Below, one piece after another: positions 31,636 through 43,800 of a stretch of DNA of 64,000 nt. The position numbers were made by a program, and so were the translations under genes. Position 1 is the first letter of the stretch. The number at the start of each line of letters is the position of its first letter. This DNA is from Lampris incognitus (lineage: Eukaryota > Chordata > Actinopteri > Lampriformes > Lampridae). The stretch spans positions 31,670,358 to 31,734,357 of the forward strand of contig NC_079230.1 of assembly GCF_029633865.1 (NCBI RefSeq), read 5' to 3'. The notes under the pieces were generated by a model. It saw only the letters and a list, made by a program, of their open reading frames with translations. It was not told where the DNA came from and made no database searches.

Positions 31636-31752
31636 GGCGATTCCCGGACTGCCCCTCGAATTCGCTACAAAATTCGACAACGCTAACCAGTCGACTAAAG
31701 GGTCCGACCCGTTAGTCAAGGACCAACGTGCCTACTTATCCATGCATGTTAC
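31636..31752. repeat. type B fragments in opposite orientations
   Basis: 31636-31669 is the 3' end of a type B unit in plus orientation (GGCGATTCCCGGACTG to TTCGCTACA). 31671-31752 is most of the left half of a type B unit in minus orientation (GTCGACTAAAGGGTCCGACC, CTACTTATCCATGCATGTTA). It merges directly into the following type A unit, giving a mosaic junction. Confidence 0.65.
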
Positions 31753-31877
31753 CATTTTCTTGCCCAGTGCGGGATTCGATACGGGGTGTACTGCGCCACA
31801 AGGCGACATCGCTAACCGCTCGGCTAAAGGGTCAGACCCGTTAGCTAGGGGCTAACGTGTCTTATTAGTAGTTTACA
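31747..31877 (-). repeat. tRNA-box LTR-like unit (type A), minus
   Basis: 131 bp, TGTTACCATTTTC at the left and GTAGTTTACA at the right, minus-strand copy of the TRIM LTR. The A-box and B-box complements (CCGCTCGGCTA, GATTCGATA) are preserved. The left end overlaps the type B fragment, so it probably arose by recombination. Confidence 0.78.
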
Positions 31878-31882
31878 TATAT

Positions 31883-31885
<3 letters not shown>

Positions 31886-31954
<69 letters not shown>
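31886..31954. repeat. (GA)n microsatellite
   Basis: An uninterrupted run of about 33 GA dinucleotides directly before the THAP transposon. Confidence 0.97.
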
Positions 31955-31959
<5 letters not shown>

Positions 31960-31997
31960 GCCTACGTCACTTTGACGTCACGCAGGTTCTACTGCGC

Positions 31998-34537
31998 ATG
32001 TCGGCTGCAGTACGGACGCGAATGGCATTGTGTTGTGCAGTCGGTTGCCAGAATCGTTTTATCGTTTTGAAAAACAAAACGCTCAAGTTTTACCGGATTC
32101 CATCAACTCGCATCCCTTTTAAGGATAACCGGAGACGTCTTTGGTTGCAAGCAATCAGAAGAAGCGACTGCAGCGAGGAACTAATTAAAAATGGCTGCAT
32201 TTGCAGTGATCACCTCATAACAGGTAAGTTAACGTTGGGCCTCAGCTAACAGGCTAATCGGACATAACGTTACATCGCTCGTTTTAACTTGGAACAACAA
32301 ACGTTAAGTAACGTAATTATTGAGTCCTGTGCATATATAACTAACAATGCTGGCCAGCAACAGAGTAATTATGTTCAAGTTTGAGCTGAACTAGCTTAGA
32401 AGCTAACGTACCTTGGTTCAGTTTTGCTAAAGTTGTGTTGCTAGTAACTGTTAACGTAGTAACGGTAGGCCAATGACCTGTTTTGGTGTGTTAAGGTTAC
32501 TGTGAGTCACTGGGATACACTTTATTTGTACAGGAGAGGCATCTGAGGGCTTCGACAGTCCTGACTTTGTCCCATCTGTCTTCTCCTACTCAACCCAGTC
32601 CAGCAAAGGCGATGCAAAACACGAGAGGTAAATATGGTCACTTCCTTGTTGTTTGTTGTTAACTGTGATCACCCAGCATGACTCGACATAGCATGACTCC
32701 AAGTGCAGAGAAGAAATGGTGAGTAATTTAATGTCGCTATATTTTTGTCAGGATGATCTGTTAGGCCAGATAGTTTCTGCTATGTCTACATTATCTCATG
32801 AAGCCCTTTGAGGCGTGCTATGTGATTTCCACTGACTTGAATTGAGGATGTGATAAACCTGTGGTCAACAGAGTAAATTAACTGTTTTGTACTAACTGCT
32901 TGCTCTCTCCTGTGTGTGTTAGATATGAGAGAAAAGGAAGAAGGGATGAAACCCCCCACAGACCAGACGGCCAGACAATGGACATCAGTCCACAGAAGTT
33001 GTTGATGAGGCTGTATCAGAATCCACACGCGCTTCCCTCTCCCCAAATGAGTGCAGAATGGAGCCTGGTGCTGGTCCCTGCACTGGTAAGACCTTCTAAC
33101 ATCTTTACTATTGCACAGTAGGACAGTCACTACCAGGATTAATCAGGTTGTCCTGTTTATATATTTGTTGTGAAAAAGTATTTGGCCATGACTCTGTTTG
33201 GCACAGTCTGAATGATCACCCAGAGTGTAGCCGCTTCCCGGATATGAAAAATAGGACTGTGACGTTTCTATTTATCTTTATATCTAATCTCTTTTTCAGA
33301 AGCCACGGTCCTGAAGGCTCTCCATGATGACCTCAAACAGAAGTACAGCCAACTTTCTACCGAATGTGACAACCCGCGTGTGGACATCAACAAAATCAAA
33401 GCTGAGAATGAACAACTAAAAGCAACATTCAGGAACACACAGTTTTCCTTTAGCTCTATCAAATGCAAAGCAGCACAGGTTCTGTTTCTCACAGGTCTGA
33501 CCCGTGTCATTTTGGAGTGGTTGCTCCAAACAGTTAAAGACAGTGTAGAGGTTGTGCGTGGCTCTCTGACCCTGGAGGACCATCTATGGGCTATCCTGAT
33601 GAAACTCCCATTAGGGCTCAGCAACAAGGATATTGCGTTCAGATTTAAGGTTACCGAATGTGACATCACTAAAATGATGAGAAGTTGGCTCCCTGTTATG
33701 TCTCAGGTTTTGAAACGTCTCATCAAGTGGCCAAGCAAGCATGCAATATGAAGGAATATGCCAAAATGTTTTAAAGCTAAATACACGTGTTGCAGATGCA
33801 TTACTGACTGCACTGACATTTTTATTAACAGACCCACGACTCTAACCTCCAGAGCCCAAACATATTGGATTTATAAGAGCCACAACACAGTTAAGTGTTT
33901 GGTTGGCATGTCACCTGCAGGAGCCATTAGTTTCCTGTGCGCAGGTTGGGATGGGCGTGGTTCTGATGAACAACTTGCAGCTGAGTCTGGATCTTATGAC
34001 CTTCTAGAAGTGAATGATGAAACACTAGCAGATCGTGGTTTTACCATCAGAGATGAGCTGGCCGTACGCGGTGCCACCCTTACAATCCCTGACTTTACCA
34101 AAGGTAGAAAGCAGCTCTCTGCTCAAGAAGTGGAAACACCAAGGCGTTTGTGTAATGTGAGAATACACATTGAAAGAGTAACAGGTAGAATTTCAAAACT
34201 CTTGACAACTGTTATTCCACTCACACAGCAGGTAGACCTCTTAGATCAGTGTTTCTCAACCCAGTCCTCAAGGAACCCCTATCCTGCAGATTTTCTTTGC
34301 AACCCTGAATAGGTACCTGTTTGTAGTAATTCAGCAGTGAATGTCAGAGTTTGCACACCTTGCATAATTAAGTGCTGTAAGATGATTGGTTGAGTAAGTA
34401 CAGGCAAAGCTACCTATGCAGGGTTACAATGAAAATCTGCAGGATAGGGGGTCCTTGAGGACTGGGTTGAGAAACACTGTCTTAGATGACATGGTGATTG
34501 TGTGTGCAGCATTAACAAACCTTTGTAAATGTATAGT
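31998..34537 (+). pseudogene. THAP-DDE transposase of an ISL2EU-like transposon
   Basis: The first exon (ATG 31998 or 32022, donor at 32224) encodes a THAP zinc finger: CCAVGCQNRF, KFYRIPS, RRLWLQAIRR, CICSDH. Further exons are 32534-32627 (GFDSPDFVPSVFSY) and 32923-33085, both with GT-AG borders. The last part (33301 on) has the helix-turn-helix block TLEDHLWAILMKLPLGLSN and a DDE_Tnp_4-type nuclease with RCITDCTDIFI (first Asp), ETLADRGFTI (second Asp) and NVRIHIERVTGR (Glu). After the MITE insertion it resumes as DDMVIVCAALTNLC and ends near 34537. A TGA at 33749-33751 breaks the frame just before the nuclease, and the phase at the last acceptor does not fit cleanly. The family, related to IS5/PIF-Harbinger, is assigned from recalled homologues. 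Confidence 0.8.
34247..34479. mobile_element. hAT-type MITE, 8-bp TSD
   Basis: 233 bp with 28-bp terminal inverted repeats (34247-34274 and 34452-34479, starting CAGTGTTTCTCAACCCAGTC). Flanked by TCTTAGAT at 34239-34246 and 34480-34487. An 8-bp duplication and CAG..CTG ends are hAT hallmarks. It interrupts the transposase frame after QVDLLD. Confidence 0.95.
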
Positions 34538-34840
34538 CCCTAGAAAACAACTTGTCAGTGTTTTGATAAAGGATCCATGAAATGATAATCTACATTTCCA
34601 GTATGTAGAGTCAAAGATACATTTCAAGGTTCGAGGGTTTTATTAGTCATACGTTTGTTTATGTGCAGGTACAGCAGCAGTGACATGAGGTAATTTTTTT
34701 TTCACAAGATGCACACTTATTGGAAAAAATATTATTGAGATTAATTCAACATTCAATTGTTTTAATGTAAGATACGACTACAGGCGATGCCAGTTTATTA
34801 CTGCAGTAAATGGTTTGTTTCACAGTACATCTTTTTGACT

Positions 34841-35305
34841 TCATTTTTTGCACTGTTCACAATACCAATCCACGACCTGTCTTTTGATTTCAGCTGTGTC
34901 ATCATGAAATAGTGTGTCCTGGACATGACCGCTAGTGACGTAGTTGTATGCATCCAGAGACGTGCGCGCTTCCAAGTTCTCCTGGGCAGAAAGACTTGGC
35001 GTGTCCATCAGGTATTCGTGAATATGTGGCCCCTGAAGACTGAGCCATCTTGTCTCGCCACTAGTCCACTGACCTGCGTCTAAAGCATACGGGTCTCCAA
35101 GACGTGTCCCATTCACCAAGGTTAATTTCGTAGCATGACTGGTTTTATCGCTGGCTGACAAGCTGTTGTAGTAGGCGGAAAACATCTTAAAACTAAAATC
35201 AAACCGCTGTGACGTATCGGAAGCTCGCCAGCCGTCCTCACACCAAGCCGAGACGGTAGTCAATGGCCGGGTACCGGTCTTCCTGCAGCCAAGCTGCACG
35301 CACAT
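34841..35305 (-). pseudogene. second ORF of ISL2EU-like element (SWIM/YqaJ-protein N-terminal part)
   Basis: A 154-residue minus-strand frame with GDPYALDAGQW, GPHIHEYLMDTP, LEARTSLDAYNYVTSGHVQD. I recognise this as the N-terminal region of the SWIM-zinc-finger/YqaJ-nuclease proteins carried by ISL2EU-type transposons and their relatives ('SLDSYQNFINGWV' block). It stops at WYCEQCKK, before the SWIM finger and nuclease would begin, so it is truncated. It converges with the plus-strand transposase. The assignment is moderate. Confidence 0.55.
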
Positions 35306-36830
35306 CCCCAGTGGTTGATAACAAGTAATTCATATGTGGATAAGTTTGAAAGTCAAATGTAGGCTACACCAAGCGGTTTCCCAGCTATGAAAACAGGCGT
35401 ACATATTATAGCTAGTGGAAGTATTATCATCAGTCTTGCACAGTACGTGCAAACACTCCAGCACACACTATATGTAGAATAACATGGAGCCAGTTGTGGA
35501 AAAGTGTTGTGATATTAATTTAACTTGTGCACAAAACATAAGAAAAGACAAGATCTGATAGAACGTGGTTACATTTATTTATTAACTGCATGAAAACCAT
35601 ATTTTTCCAACACATTCTCATCAAGAACATGACATTCATGTTATCTCTCGTAAATGAGATGACGCAACACATTTTAACATTCCTCCGTCTTAAACCACTT
35701 TTCTCTCCAGTGTGTCCAACATACTGCATAGTCCAGGCCCCGTTTCCCCCGTGAAGTCCCTGTCAGACTGCCTCGTCCTGTCTTCTCTCAGACCAACCCC
35801 TCCTCTGACCTTCACCTCCTCCCCTGACCTTCACCTCCTCGCCGGGCCGTCACCGCAGCAGCAGCAGCAGCAGCAGCTCTGCACGTGGAGCCTGCTGCTG
35901 CGGTGCATGGAGAGCTAAACGAAACTACAGTTCCCACGAAGGGTGTGTGACATCATCGTGTTAACACGCCTGCTGTGGGGCGTCTGTCAAACCTATTTAC
36001 AAAAACCAAGCACTTCAGCCTTGAATGGAAATCATTACGTAAGCAGCACACGCTTTTCTGCAGACCATAGAGAAAATTACAACTAATCAGAATAACTCAT
36101 ATGCCAGCTGCACAAACATCAATACAAAACATCAAATGGACAAAACGTGATTCAATATAATTTCCATGCACATAATTTGCTTTGCTTACCTTTTACCAAA
36201 AAAAAAAAAAACACAAAAAAATCACTCAAAGTGATTTTAAAAAGATGACGATGCAGGAACTTGACAAGCATCCTCCAAGACACAACATCAACTCTACATC
36301 CACTTTACATTAGTGGTATATTGTAAACAGCTTGCAGATTTATTAGAAAACCAGTCAGTGTTCAAGGCTGCATCCCCACCACTTTACCAGCAGTCTTCAC
36401 TGCCCAACAAATCTGCAATATAAGACGATGGAAGACGCTGAGTTCAACACAACACTTCCCTTATAAGACTATTCGGTGTAAACTTTAACACATTTTTTTG
36501 GAATATGTTATTTCACTCACAGTTGTGGCGGCCGTTGTGTGGACCGGTTGTTAGTAAAGGTCAATGGAGGCCAGGATGTCATGACTGGGTTTCAGGCTCA
36601 CGATGTTTAAGCAACAGACAGTCACTGCAATGCTTTAAAATGACAAAGGTATGGACTGGCCAGCAGTTTCACCTTCTAAACTATTTGGTTTGAGTAAAAA
36701 TCACGACTTAACAATGATGCAATGCCATTTAAGAAATATAACAAATGAAGGAATATCAGTCACACTGCAGCCATAAGGCAAGCATGCAAATCACTGAAAG
36801 CAGATCAATTTGCAGATTGCACATCTCAGC
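35306..36830. other. non-coding stretch, short (CAG)n and poly-A only
   Basis: No gene recognised. 35854-35876 is a short CAG run inside a C/T-rich segment. 36195-36220 is A-rich. Overlapping short frames have no protein-like signal. Confidence 0.5.
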
Positions 36831-36832
36831 AT

Positions 36833-37876
36833 CTAATAATAATAATAATAATAATACATCTCATCATCAGCCGCTTCTCCGGGGTCGGGTCGCGGTGGCA
36901 GCAAGCTAAGTAGGGCACTCCAGACCTCCCTCTCCCCAGCAACGCCCTCCAGCTCCTCCTGGGGGATCCCAAGGCGTTCCCAGGCCAGATTGGACATGTA
37001 GTCCCTCCAGCGAGTTCTGGGTCTACCCCGGGGTCTCCTCCCAGTTGGCTGTGCCCAGTAAACCTCCAAAGGAAGGCACCCAGGATGCATCCTGATCAGA
37101 TGTCCGAACCACCTCAACTGGCTCCTTTCGACGTGAAGGAGCAGCGGCTCTACTCCGAGCTCCCTCCGGATGTCTGAGCTCCTCACCCTGTCTCTAAGGC
37201 TGAGCCCAGACACCCTACGGAGGAAACTCATTTCAGCCGCTTGTATCCACGATCTCACCCTTTCGGTCACTACCCAAAGCTCATGACCATAGGTGAGGGC
37301 TGGAACGAAGACTGACTGGTAAATTGAGAGCTTTGCCTTCCGGCTCAGCTCCCTCTTCACCACAACGGTCCAGTACAATGTCCACATTACTGCTGATGCT
37401 GCACCAATCCACCTGTCAATCTCCCGCTCCATCCTACCCTCACTCGTGAACAAGACCCCGAGATACTTGAACTCCTTCACCTGAGGCAATAACTCATCCC
37501 CAATCCAGAGGGAGCAAGCCACCATTTTCCAGTAGAGAACCATGGCCTCAGACTTGGAGGTGCTGACTCTCATCCTAGCCATTTCACACTCAGCTGCAAA
37601 CCGCCCCAGTGCACGCTGGAGGCCACGTTCTGATGAAGCCAACAAAACCACACCATCTGCGAAGAGCAGAGAAGCAATTCTGAGGTTTCCAAAATGGACA
37701 CACTCCTCACCTTGGCTGCTCCTTGAGATCCTGTCCATGAATGTCACAAACAGCATTGGAGACAAGGGACAACCTTGGCGGAGTCCCACACCCACCGAAA
37801 ACGTGTTTGACTTTGTGCCAAGAATGCGGACACAGCTCTCACTTTGGTTATACAAGGACTGGATGGTCTTTGTATA
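36833..37876 (-). pseudogene. RTE-like LINE ORF2, 3' half, long open frame
   Basis: An almost unbroken minus-strand frame: VGLRQGCPLSPMLFVTFMDR, then the RT catalytic block SLLFADGVVLLASS. The usual FADD is FADG, which removes one metal-binding Asp (GGT instead of GAT). It continues with [54 protein letters not shown] and [19 protein letters not shown] to [13 protein letters not shown]. It ends in an (ATT)n tail at 36835-36856. The N-terminal endonuclease and fingers are missing (5' truncation). Copies of the same LINE are at 6722 and 30101. Confidence 0.88.
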
Positions 37877-38811
37877 ATGATGATAATAATGATACATCAG
37901 ACTTATATAGCACCAAAGACTTGCAGACTTGTGTTCGTAAGCTAGAGATGGCGCCGCCTCTCTCATTCCACCCGACAGTGAACTGCCTCTGCAGGGGTGC
38001 GCTGGCCTCTCTGGAACTAGTGTGAACATTAAGATGTTTCCGCCAGTGAGCAAAAGGAATGATACAGCAACTAAGCTTGAACAAATAAGAGTAGCAACGC
38101 ACCTGTTCAGACGAACCTGACAGCACGTGGAATACAGGGTCGGGAGTAGCTCAATGTGGCGACGTCACATCATATGTGGCGACCACTGTACGACACCAAA
38201 CACCATATTGTGTTATTATATTACCATATCATGTTAATGTGAGTTCTGCAAGATGTTTTCAAAGGTGGTTTTGGCTATGGTAAAATGAATTAACTACGAC
38301 TAACTACAGTACCTTCATACACATACTCCACTCACCTCCTGAGCCTCACACCTACCCGGTGACACCGCACACCGCTTAGAAGTGAAAAACATGTTTTAAA
38401 CATCCCAGTTATGCGACATGCTCCGATATCTAGTCATTATAAATGCCTTTATGTAAAAACACGGTGCAAAAGACTTAGTTATACTTACTGTTGCAGCCCA
38501 ATTTCCAGACATTCACAAACTAAAACTGCTCTTGTAGAGCCGAGTTTTGCATGTCTGTCCATAAAAGTGCGTACTGAGCCGTGTCCAGAATAAAGAGCTT
38601 GGAGGGAAAACAACTCTGCAGTCATAATGACCTGCAGCCATAAGGCCCCATGCTGCTCATCTCCCCATAGAGTATTTATCTTCGTGTCTCTTCACAGAAT
38701 AACAGCAGGATATACTCAAAACAAAACTAAAAATATAGTGCCGAACACCCCTAGTATGAAACATCCACACATCGGAAAACGTGAAGCTTGGACGTCTCCA
38801 GCTTCTTCCGG
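37877..38811. other. non-coding stretch, nothing recognised
   Basis: Unique-looking sequence between the LINE and the minisatellite. Short frames only. Confidence 0.5.
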
Positions 38812-39582
38812 GTGCTGAGACTGCAAATAACATGCAAGCTCCTGGGTGCAGAGACTGCACATAACATGCAAGCTCCTGGTTGCGAAGGACTGCAAATAAC
38901 ATGCAAGCTCCTGGGTGCAGAGACTGCACATAACATGCAAGCTCCTGGGTGCGAAGGACTGCACATAACATGCAAGCTCCTGGGTGCAGAGACTGCACAT
39001 AACATGCAAGCTCCTGGATGCAGAGGACTGCACATAACATGCAAGCTCCTGGGTGCAGAGACTGCTCATAACATGCAAGCTGCTCATAACATGCAAGCTC
39101 CTGGGTGCAGAGACTGCACATAACATGAAAGCTCCTGGGTGCAGAGACTGCACATAACATGCAAGCTCCTGGGTGCAGAGGACTGCACATAACATGCAAG
39201 CTCCTGGGTGCAGAGACTGCACATAACATGCAAGCTCCTGGGTGCAGAGACTGCACATAACATGCCAGCTCCTGGGTGCGGAGGACTGCACATAACATGC
39301 AAGCTCCTGGGTGCAGAGACTGCACATAACATGCAAGCTCCTGGGTGCAGAGACTGCACATAACATGCCAGCTCCTGGGTGCAGAGACTGCACATAACAT
39401 GCCAGCTCCTGGGTGCGGAGGACTGCACATAACATGCAAGCTCCTGGGTGCAGAGACTGCACATAACATGCCAGCTCCTGGGTGCAGAGACTGCACATAA
39501 CATGCCAGCTCCTGGGTGCGGAGGACTGCACATAACATGCAAGCTCCTGGGTGCGGAGGACTGCACATAACATGCAAGCTCG
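38812..39582. repeat. 34-bp minisatellite
   Basis: About 22 units of GGGTGCAGAGACTGCACATA followed by ACATGCAAGCTCCT, with 35-bp variants carrying GAGGACTG. The ORFs of up to 346 residues running through it are products of the 34/35-bp period and have no other support. Confidence 0.97.
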
Positions 39583-40970
39583 GAACAACGAAACGCTGCA
39601 TTGACTTAAAATGTTGTGTCAACTGGTTCCACACAACTGTCTTGGGTAACTTCTGAGCAACTTGAGCCATCGATATGCACTTAAGGAATTTATTCATATG
39701 TACTTCAGGAAGTAGAAATTCCTCACGTGTGGAACCTGTTGACTAGGGTTGCCAACTCCTTGAAATGGAAATAAGGAACAGGGGACAGGGACGGGGGTTG
39801 GATGGATGGGGCAGCGCAGGTATAACAAATATAATGTGCCTTACACTATACGCACACACACACACACACATATATAATAAGGAACGAGTCCTTATTTTAA
39901 GGAACGCTTGGCAGCCCTACATGTTGACATATCATTCTAAGTAAATACAACATTTCGTTTTCAACATTTAACATTTTAACATTTCAAGTGCAGCAGTGAG
40001 CGCCAATTTCTGGATTTAAGCTGAACAGTTATAGTTAAACGCTATGCAGTCGGGGGTGGGATGAGGATGCAGTCCGGTCCGGTCCGGTCGGGTCCATGCT
40101 GACGCCTGTGGGAAATGGAGAAAACAAAGATAAACTAAGTTCATCTGATCACAATGTTCCAAAGCTGAAACAACAATAGGGATGCAAAGTTTACCCGAGC
40201 GATGTGCAGGCGAAACATCAGGAGTGTCACGCCTGAGAAATGGTCGGTACTAATGGGAGTGCATGGAGACCACCAGACATAATGGGGCCTTTCAGTATGC
40301 GGGTCATTACAGACAAGAAGTTGAGAAGGGGAAATCCAAATCCTCGTGCCAGCCGAAGCTGACTGCCTGCATGCTGAAGGATTGTTTATGTAATTGCTGA
40401 ACAGCAGCCATGCGACACTTGCATATCTCTCTGAGTTCAAGTGACCGCGTCCTATAAAAAGGTGACCCCATTTCAGCCCCTTGCTGCCACGGCCGCCTGC
40501 TGATCTCCAGCAGCAGCTGACGCTCTCGCTGGCGCTCCATTACCACCGTCTCTCATTGCATGACCTTTCTCTCCTTCAGACTCTGCCAGTCAAGCCTGAG
40601 TTGCTCTTGCCCTGCCTGAACCCTTCACACATGCAGTGCAGCCACTCCGGCCCACCATCTCACACTATAGCACAACATTAACACAACCCTCCGTGTGTTC
40701 CCCGATACAACCATGCATGTATCTGCTGACGACACTGCCTGTGGCTGCAGCATGGAGGCCTTCTTAACCCCGGGTTGCTGCAGGACCAAGACAAGGCAAG
40801 CTGAAGGTAGTTTGCAGAAACAAAACAAAACAAAACCAAATTTAAGTTCTGAATGTGTTGGGGTTGAACACTACACAGCTAAGAACCACTAACTGCACAT
40901 TTGTCCTATTTGTCAAATTGCTGATGTGATATCTGTCCTGGGTACAGAAGATATTATCATATTATATGAC
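39583..40970. other. non-coding stretch with (CA)n
   Basis: Includes a (CA)n run at 39851-39870 and a GGTCC-rich patch at 40074-40095. No gene or element recognised. Confidence 0.5.
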
Positions 40971-41157
40971 CCAACCGACCAGAGGAGGCGCTAGTGCAGC
41001 GACCAGGACACATAGCCGCACCCGGCTTCCCACCCGCAGACATGGCCAATTGTGTCTGTAGGGATGCCCGACCAAGCCGGAGGTAACACGGGGTTTCGAA
41101 CCGCCGATCCTATGTGTTGGTAGGCAACGGAATAGACCGCCACGCCACCCGGACACC
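40971..41157 (-). mobile_element. tRNA-derived SINE (family 1), truncated
   Basis: Only the tRNA-like head and the first third of the body, in minus orientation: right end GCCACCCGGACACCC, B-box complement GTTTCGAACCG. Breaks off at about 40971 within the GGTCGGTT region. Confidence 0.85.
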
Positions 41158-41371
41158 CGGCTGTAAAATCTTTGATGACTCATTAAAGTGTTGCTTTCTC
41201 ATTCACAGATGTCTCCAGTAGAGCCATAAACTCACTGGGAAATATCTGCTTAAATATTCACACACACACACACACACACACACGTATATAGGATCCTGAG
41301 CATAAAGCTGAGTTGTTAAAAAAAGAAACCCTCCAGCTTATTAAAGCAGTATGCATAACCTTCTGACCCAG

Positions 41372-42024
41372 TGCCCCTTGATGTGCTGTAGCTTGATGTG
41401 CTGTAGCTTGATGGGCTGTAGCTTGGTGTGTTGTAGCTTGATGTGTTGTAGCTTGATGTGCTGTAGCTTGATGTGTTGTAGCTTGATGTGCTGTAGCTTG
41501 GTGTGTTGTAGCTTGGTGTGTTGTAGCTTGATGTGCTGTAGCTTGATGTGTTGTAGCTTGGTGTGTTGTAGCGTGATGTGCTGTAGCTTGATGTCCTTTA
41601 GCTTGATGTGCTGTAGCTTGATGTGCTGTAGCTTGATGGGCTGTAGCTTGATGGGTTGTAGCTTGATGTGCTGTAGCTTGATGTGCTGTAGCTTGATGTG
41701 TTGTAGCTTGGTGTGTTGTAGCTTGATGTGCTGTAGCTTGATGTGCTGTAGCTTGATGTGCTTTAGCTTGATGTGCTGTAGCTTGATGTGCTGTAGCTTG
41801 GTGTGTTGTAACTTGGTGTGTTGTATCTTGATGTGCTGTAGCTTGATGTGCTGTAGCTTGATGGGCTGTAGCTTGATGTGCTGTAGCTTGATGTGCTGTA
41901 GCTTGATGTGCTGTAGCTTGGTGTGTTGTAGCTCGGTGTGTTGTATCTTGATGTGCTGTAGCTTGATGTGCTGTAGCTTGATGTGTTGAAGCTTTATGTG
42001 TTGTTGTAGCTTGTGTTGTAGCTT
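41372..42024. repeat. 15-bp minisatellite
   Basis: About 43 copies of CTTGATGTGCTGTAG, with G/A, C/T and GG variants. Because 15 is divisible by three, all frames stay open on both strands, producing false ORFs of 212 and 242 residues (repeated HIKLQ on minus, MCCSL on plus). Confidence 0.98.
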
Positions 42025-43800
42025 GACTTCACTTCCTTGTCTTTTCTGCTCTATCTGCAGTGACTTCACTTCCTTGTCTTTTCTGCTCTATCTGCAGTGA
42101 CTTCACTTCCTTGTCTTTTCTGCTCTATCTGCAGTGACTTCACTTCCTTGTCTTTTCTGCTCCGTTTGTAGTGACTTCACTTCCTTGTCTTTTCTGCTCT
42201 ATCTGCAGTGACTTCACTTCCTTGTCTTTTCTGCTCTATCTGCAGTGACTTCACTTCCTTGTCTTTTCTGCTCTGTTTGTAGTGACTTCACTTCCTTGTC
42301 TTTTCTGCTCTATCTGCAGTGACTTCACTTCCTTGTCTTTTCTGCTCTGTTTGCAGTGACTTCACTTCCTTGTCTTTCTGCTCTGTTTGTAGTGACTTCA
42401 CTTCCTTGTCTTTTCTGTTCTGTCTGCAGTGACTTCACTTCCTTGTCTTTTCTGCTCTATCTGCAGTGACTTCACTTCCTTGTCTTTTCTGCTCTATCTG
42501 CAGTGACTTCACTTCCTTGTCTTTTCTGCTCTGTTTGTAGTGACTTCACTTCCTTGTCTTTTCTGCTCTATCTGCAGTGACTTCACTTCCTTGTCTTTTC
42601 TGTTCTGTCTGCAGTGACTTCACTTCCTTGTCTTTTCTGCTCTATCTGCAGTGACTTCACTTCCTTGTCTTTTCTGCTGTATCTGCAGTGACTTCACTTC
42701 CTTGTCTTTTCTGCTCTATCTGTAGTGACTTCACTTCCTTGTCTTTTCTGCTCTATCTGCAGTGACTTCACTTCCTTGTCTTTTCTGCTCTATCTGCAGT
42801 GACTTCACTTCCTTGTCTTTTCTGCTCTGTCTGCAGTGACTTCACTTCCTTGTCTTTTCTGCTCTGTTTGTAGTGACTTCACTTCCTTGTCTTTTCTGCT
42901 CTGTTTGTAGTGACTTCACTTCCTTGTCTTTTCTGCTGTTTGCAGTGACTTCACTTCCTTGTCTTTTCTGCTCTGTTTGTAGTGACTTCACTTCCTTGTC
43001 TTTTCTGCTCTGTCTGCAGTGACTTCACTTCCTTGTCTTTTCTGCTCTATCTGTAGTGACTTCACTTCCTTGTCTTTTCTGCTCTGTCTGCAGTGGCTTC
43101 ACTTCCTTGTCTTTTCTGCTCTGTTTGTAGTGACTTCACTTCCTTGTCTTTTCTGCTCTGTTTGCAGTGACTTCACTTCCTTGTCTTTTCTGCTCTATCT
43201 GCAGTGACTTCACTTCCTTGTCTTTCTGCTCTGTTTGCAGTGACTTCACTTCCTTGTCTTTTCTGTTCTGTCTGCAGTGACTTCACTTCCTTGTCTTTTC
43301 TGCTCTGTCTGCAGTGACTTCACTTCCTTGTCTTTTCTGCTCTGTTTCTAGTGACTTCACTTCCTTGTCTTTTCTGCTGTTTGCAGTGACTTCACTTCCT
43401 TGTCTTTCTGCTCTGTTTGCAGTGACTTCACTTCCTTGTCTTTTCTGCTCTGTCTGCAGTGACTTCACTTCCTTGTCTTTTCTGCTCTGTTTGTAGTGAC
43501 TTCACTTCCTTGTCTTTTCTGCTCTATCTGCAGTGACTTCACTTCACTTCCTTGTCTTTTCTGCTCTGTCGGCCGTGACTATGTCACTTCCTTGTCTTTC
43601 TGCTCTGTTTGTAGTAACTACGTCACTTCCTTGTCTTTTCTGCTCTATCTGCAGTGACTTCACTTCCTTGTCTTTTCTGCTCTATCTGCAGTGACTTCAC
43701 TTCCTTGTCTTTTCTGCTCTGTCGGCCGTGACTATGTCACTCCCTTGTCTTTCTGCTCTGTTTGTAGTAACTACGTCACTTCCTTGTCTTTTCTGCTCAG
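42025..43800. repeat. 37-bp minisatellite
   Basis: About 47 copies of TGACTTCACTTCCTTGTCTT followed by TTCTGCTCTATCTGCAG. Variants differ in TATCTGCAG, TGTTTGTAG and TGTCTGCAG. The right end (43560-43800) has diverged units with TAACTACGTCACTTCC. It abuts the 15-bp array directly. Confidence 0.98.

Noticed and set aside
38657-39697. 346- and 290-residue minus-strand ORFs rich in LHVMCSP/CTQELACYVQS
   Set aside because: They are translations of the 34-bp minisatellite in different phases. No non-repeat domain, no homologous family.
41341-42069. 242-residue (HIKLQ)n and 212-residue (MCCSL)n ORFs
   Set aside because: A 15-bp period keeps all frames open by arithmetic. Pure satellite translation.
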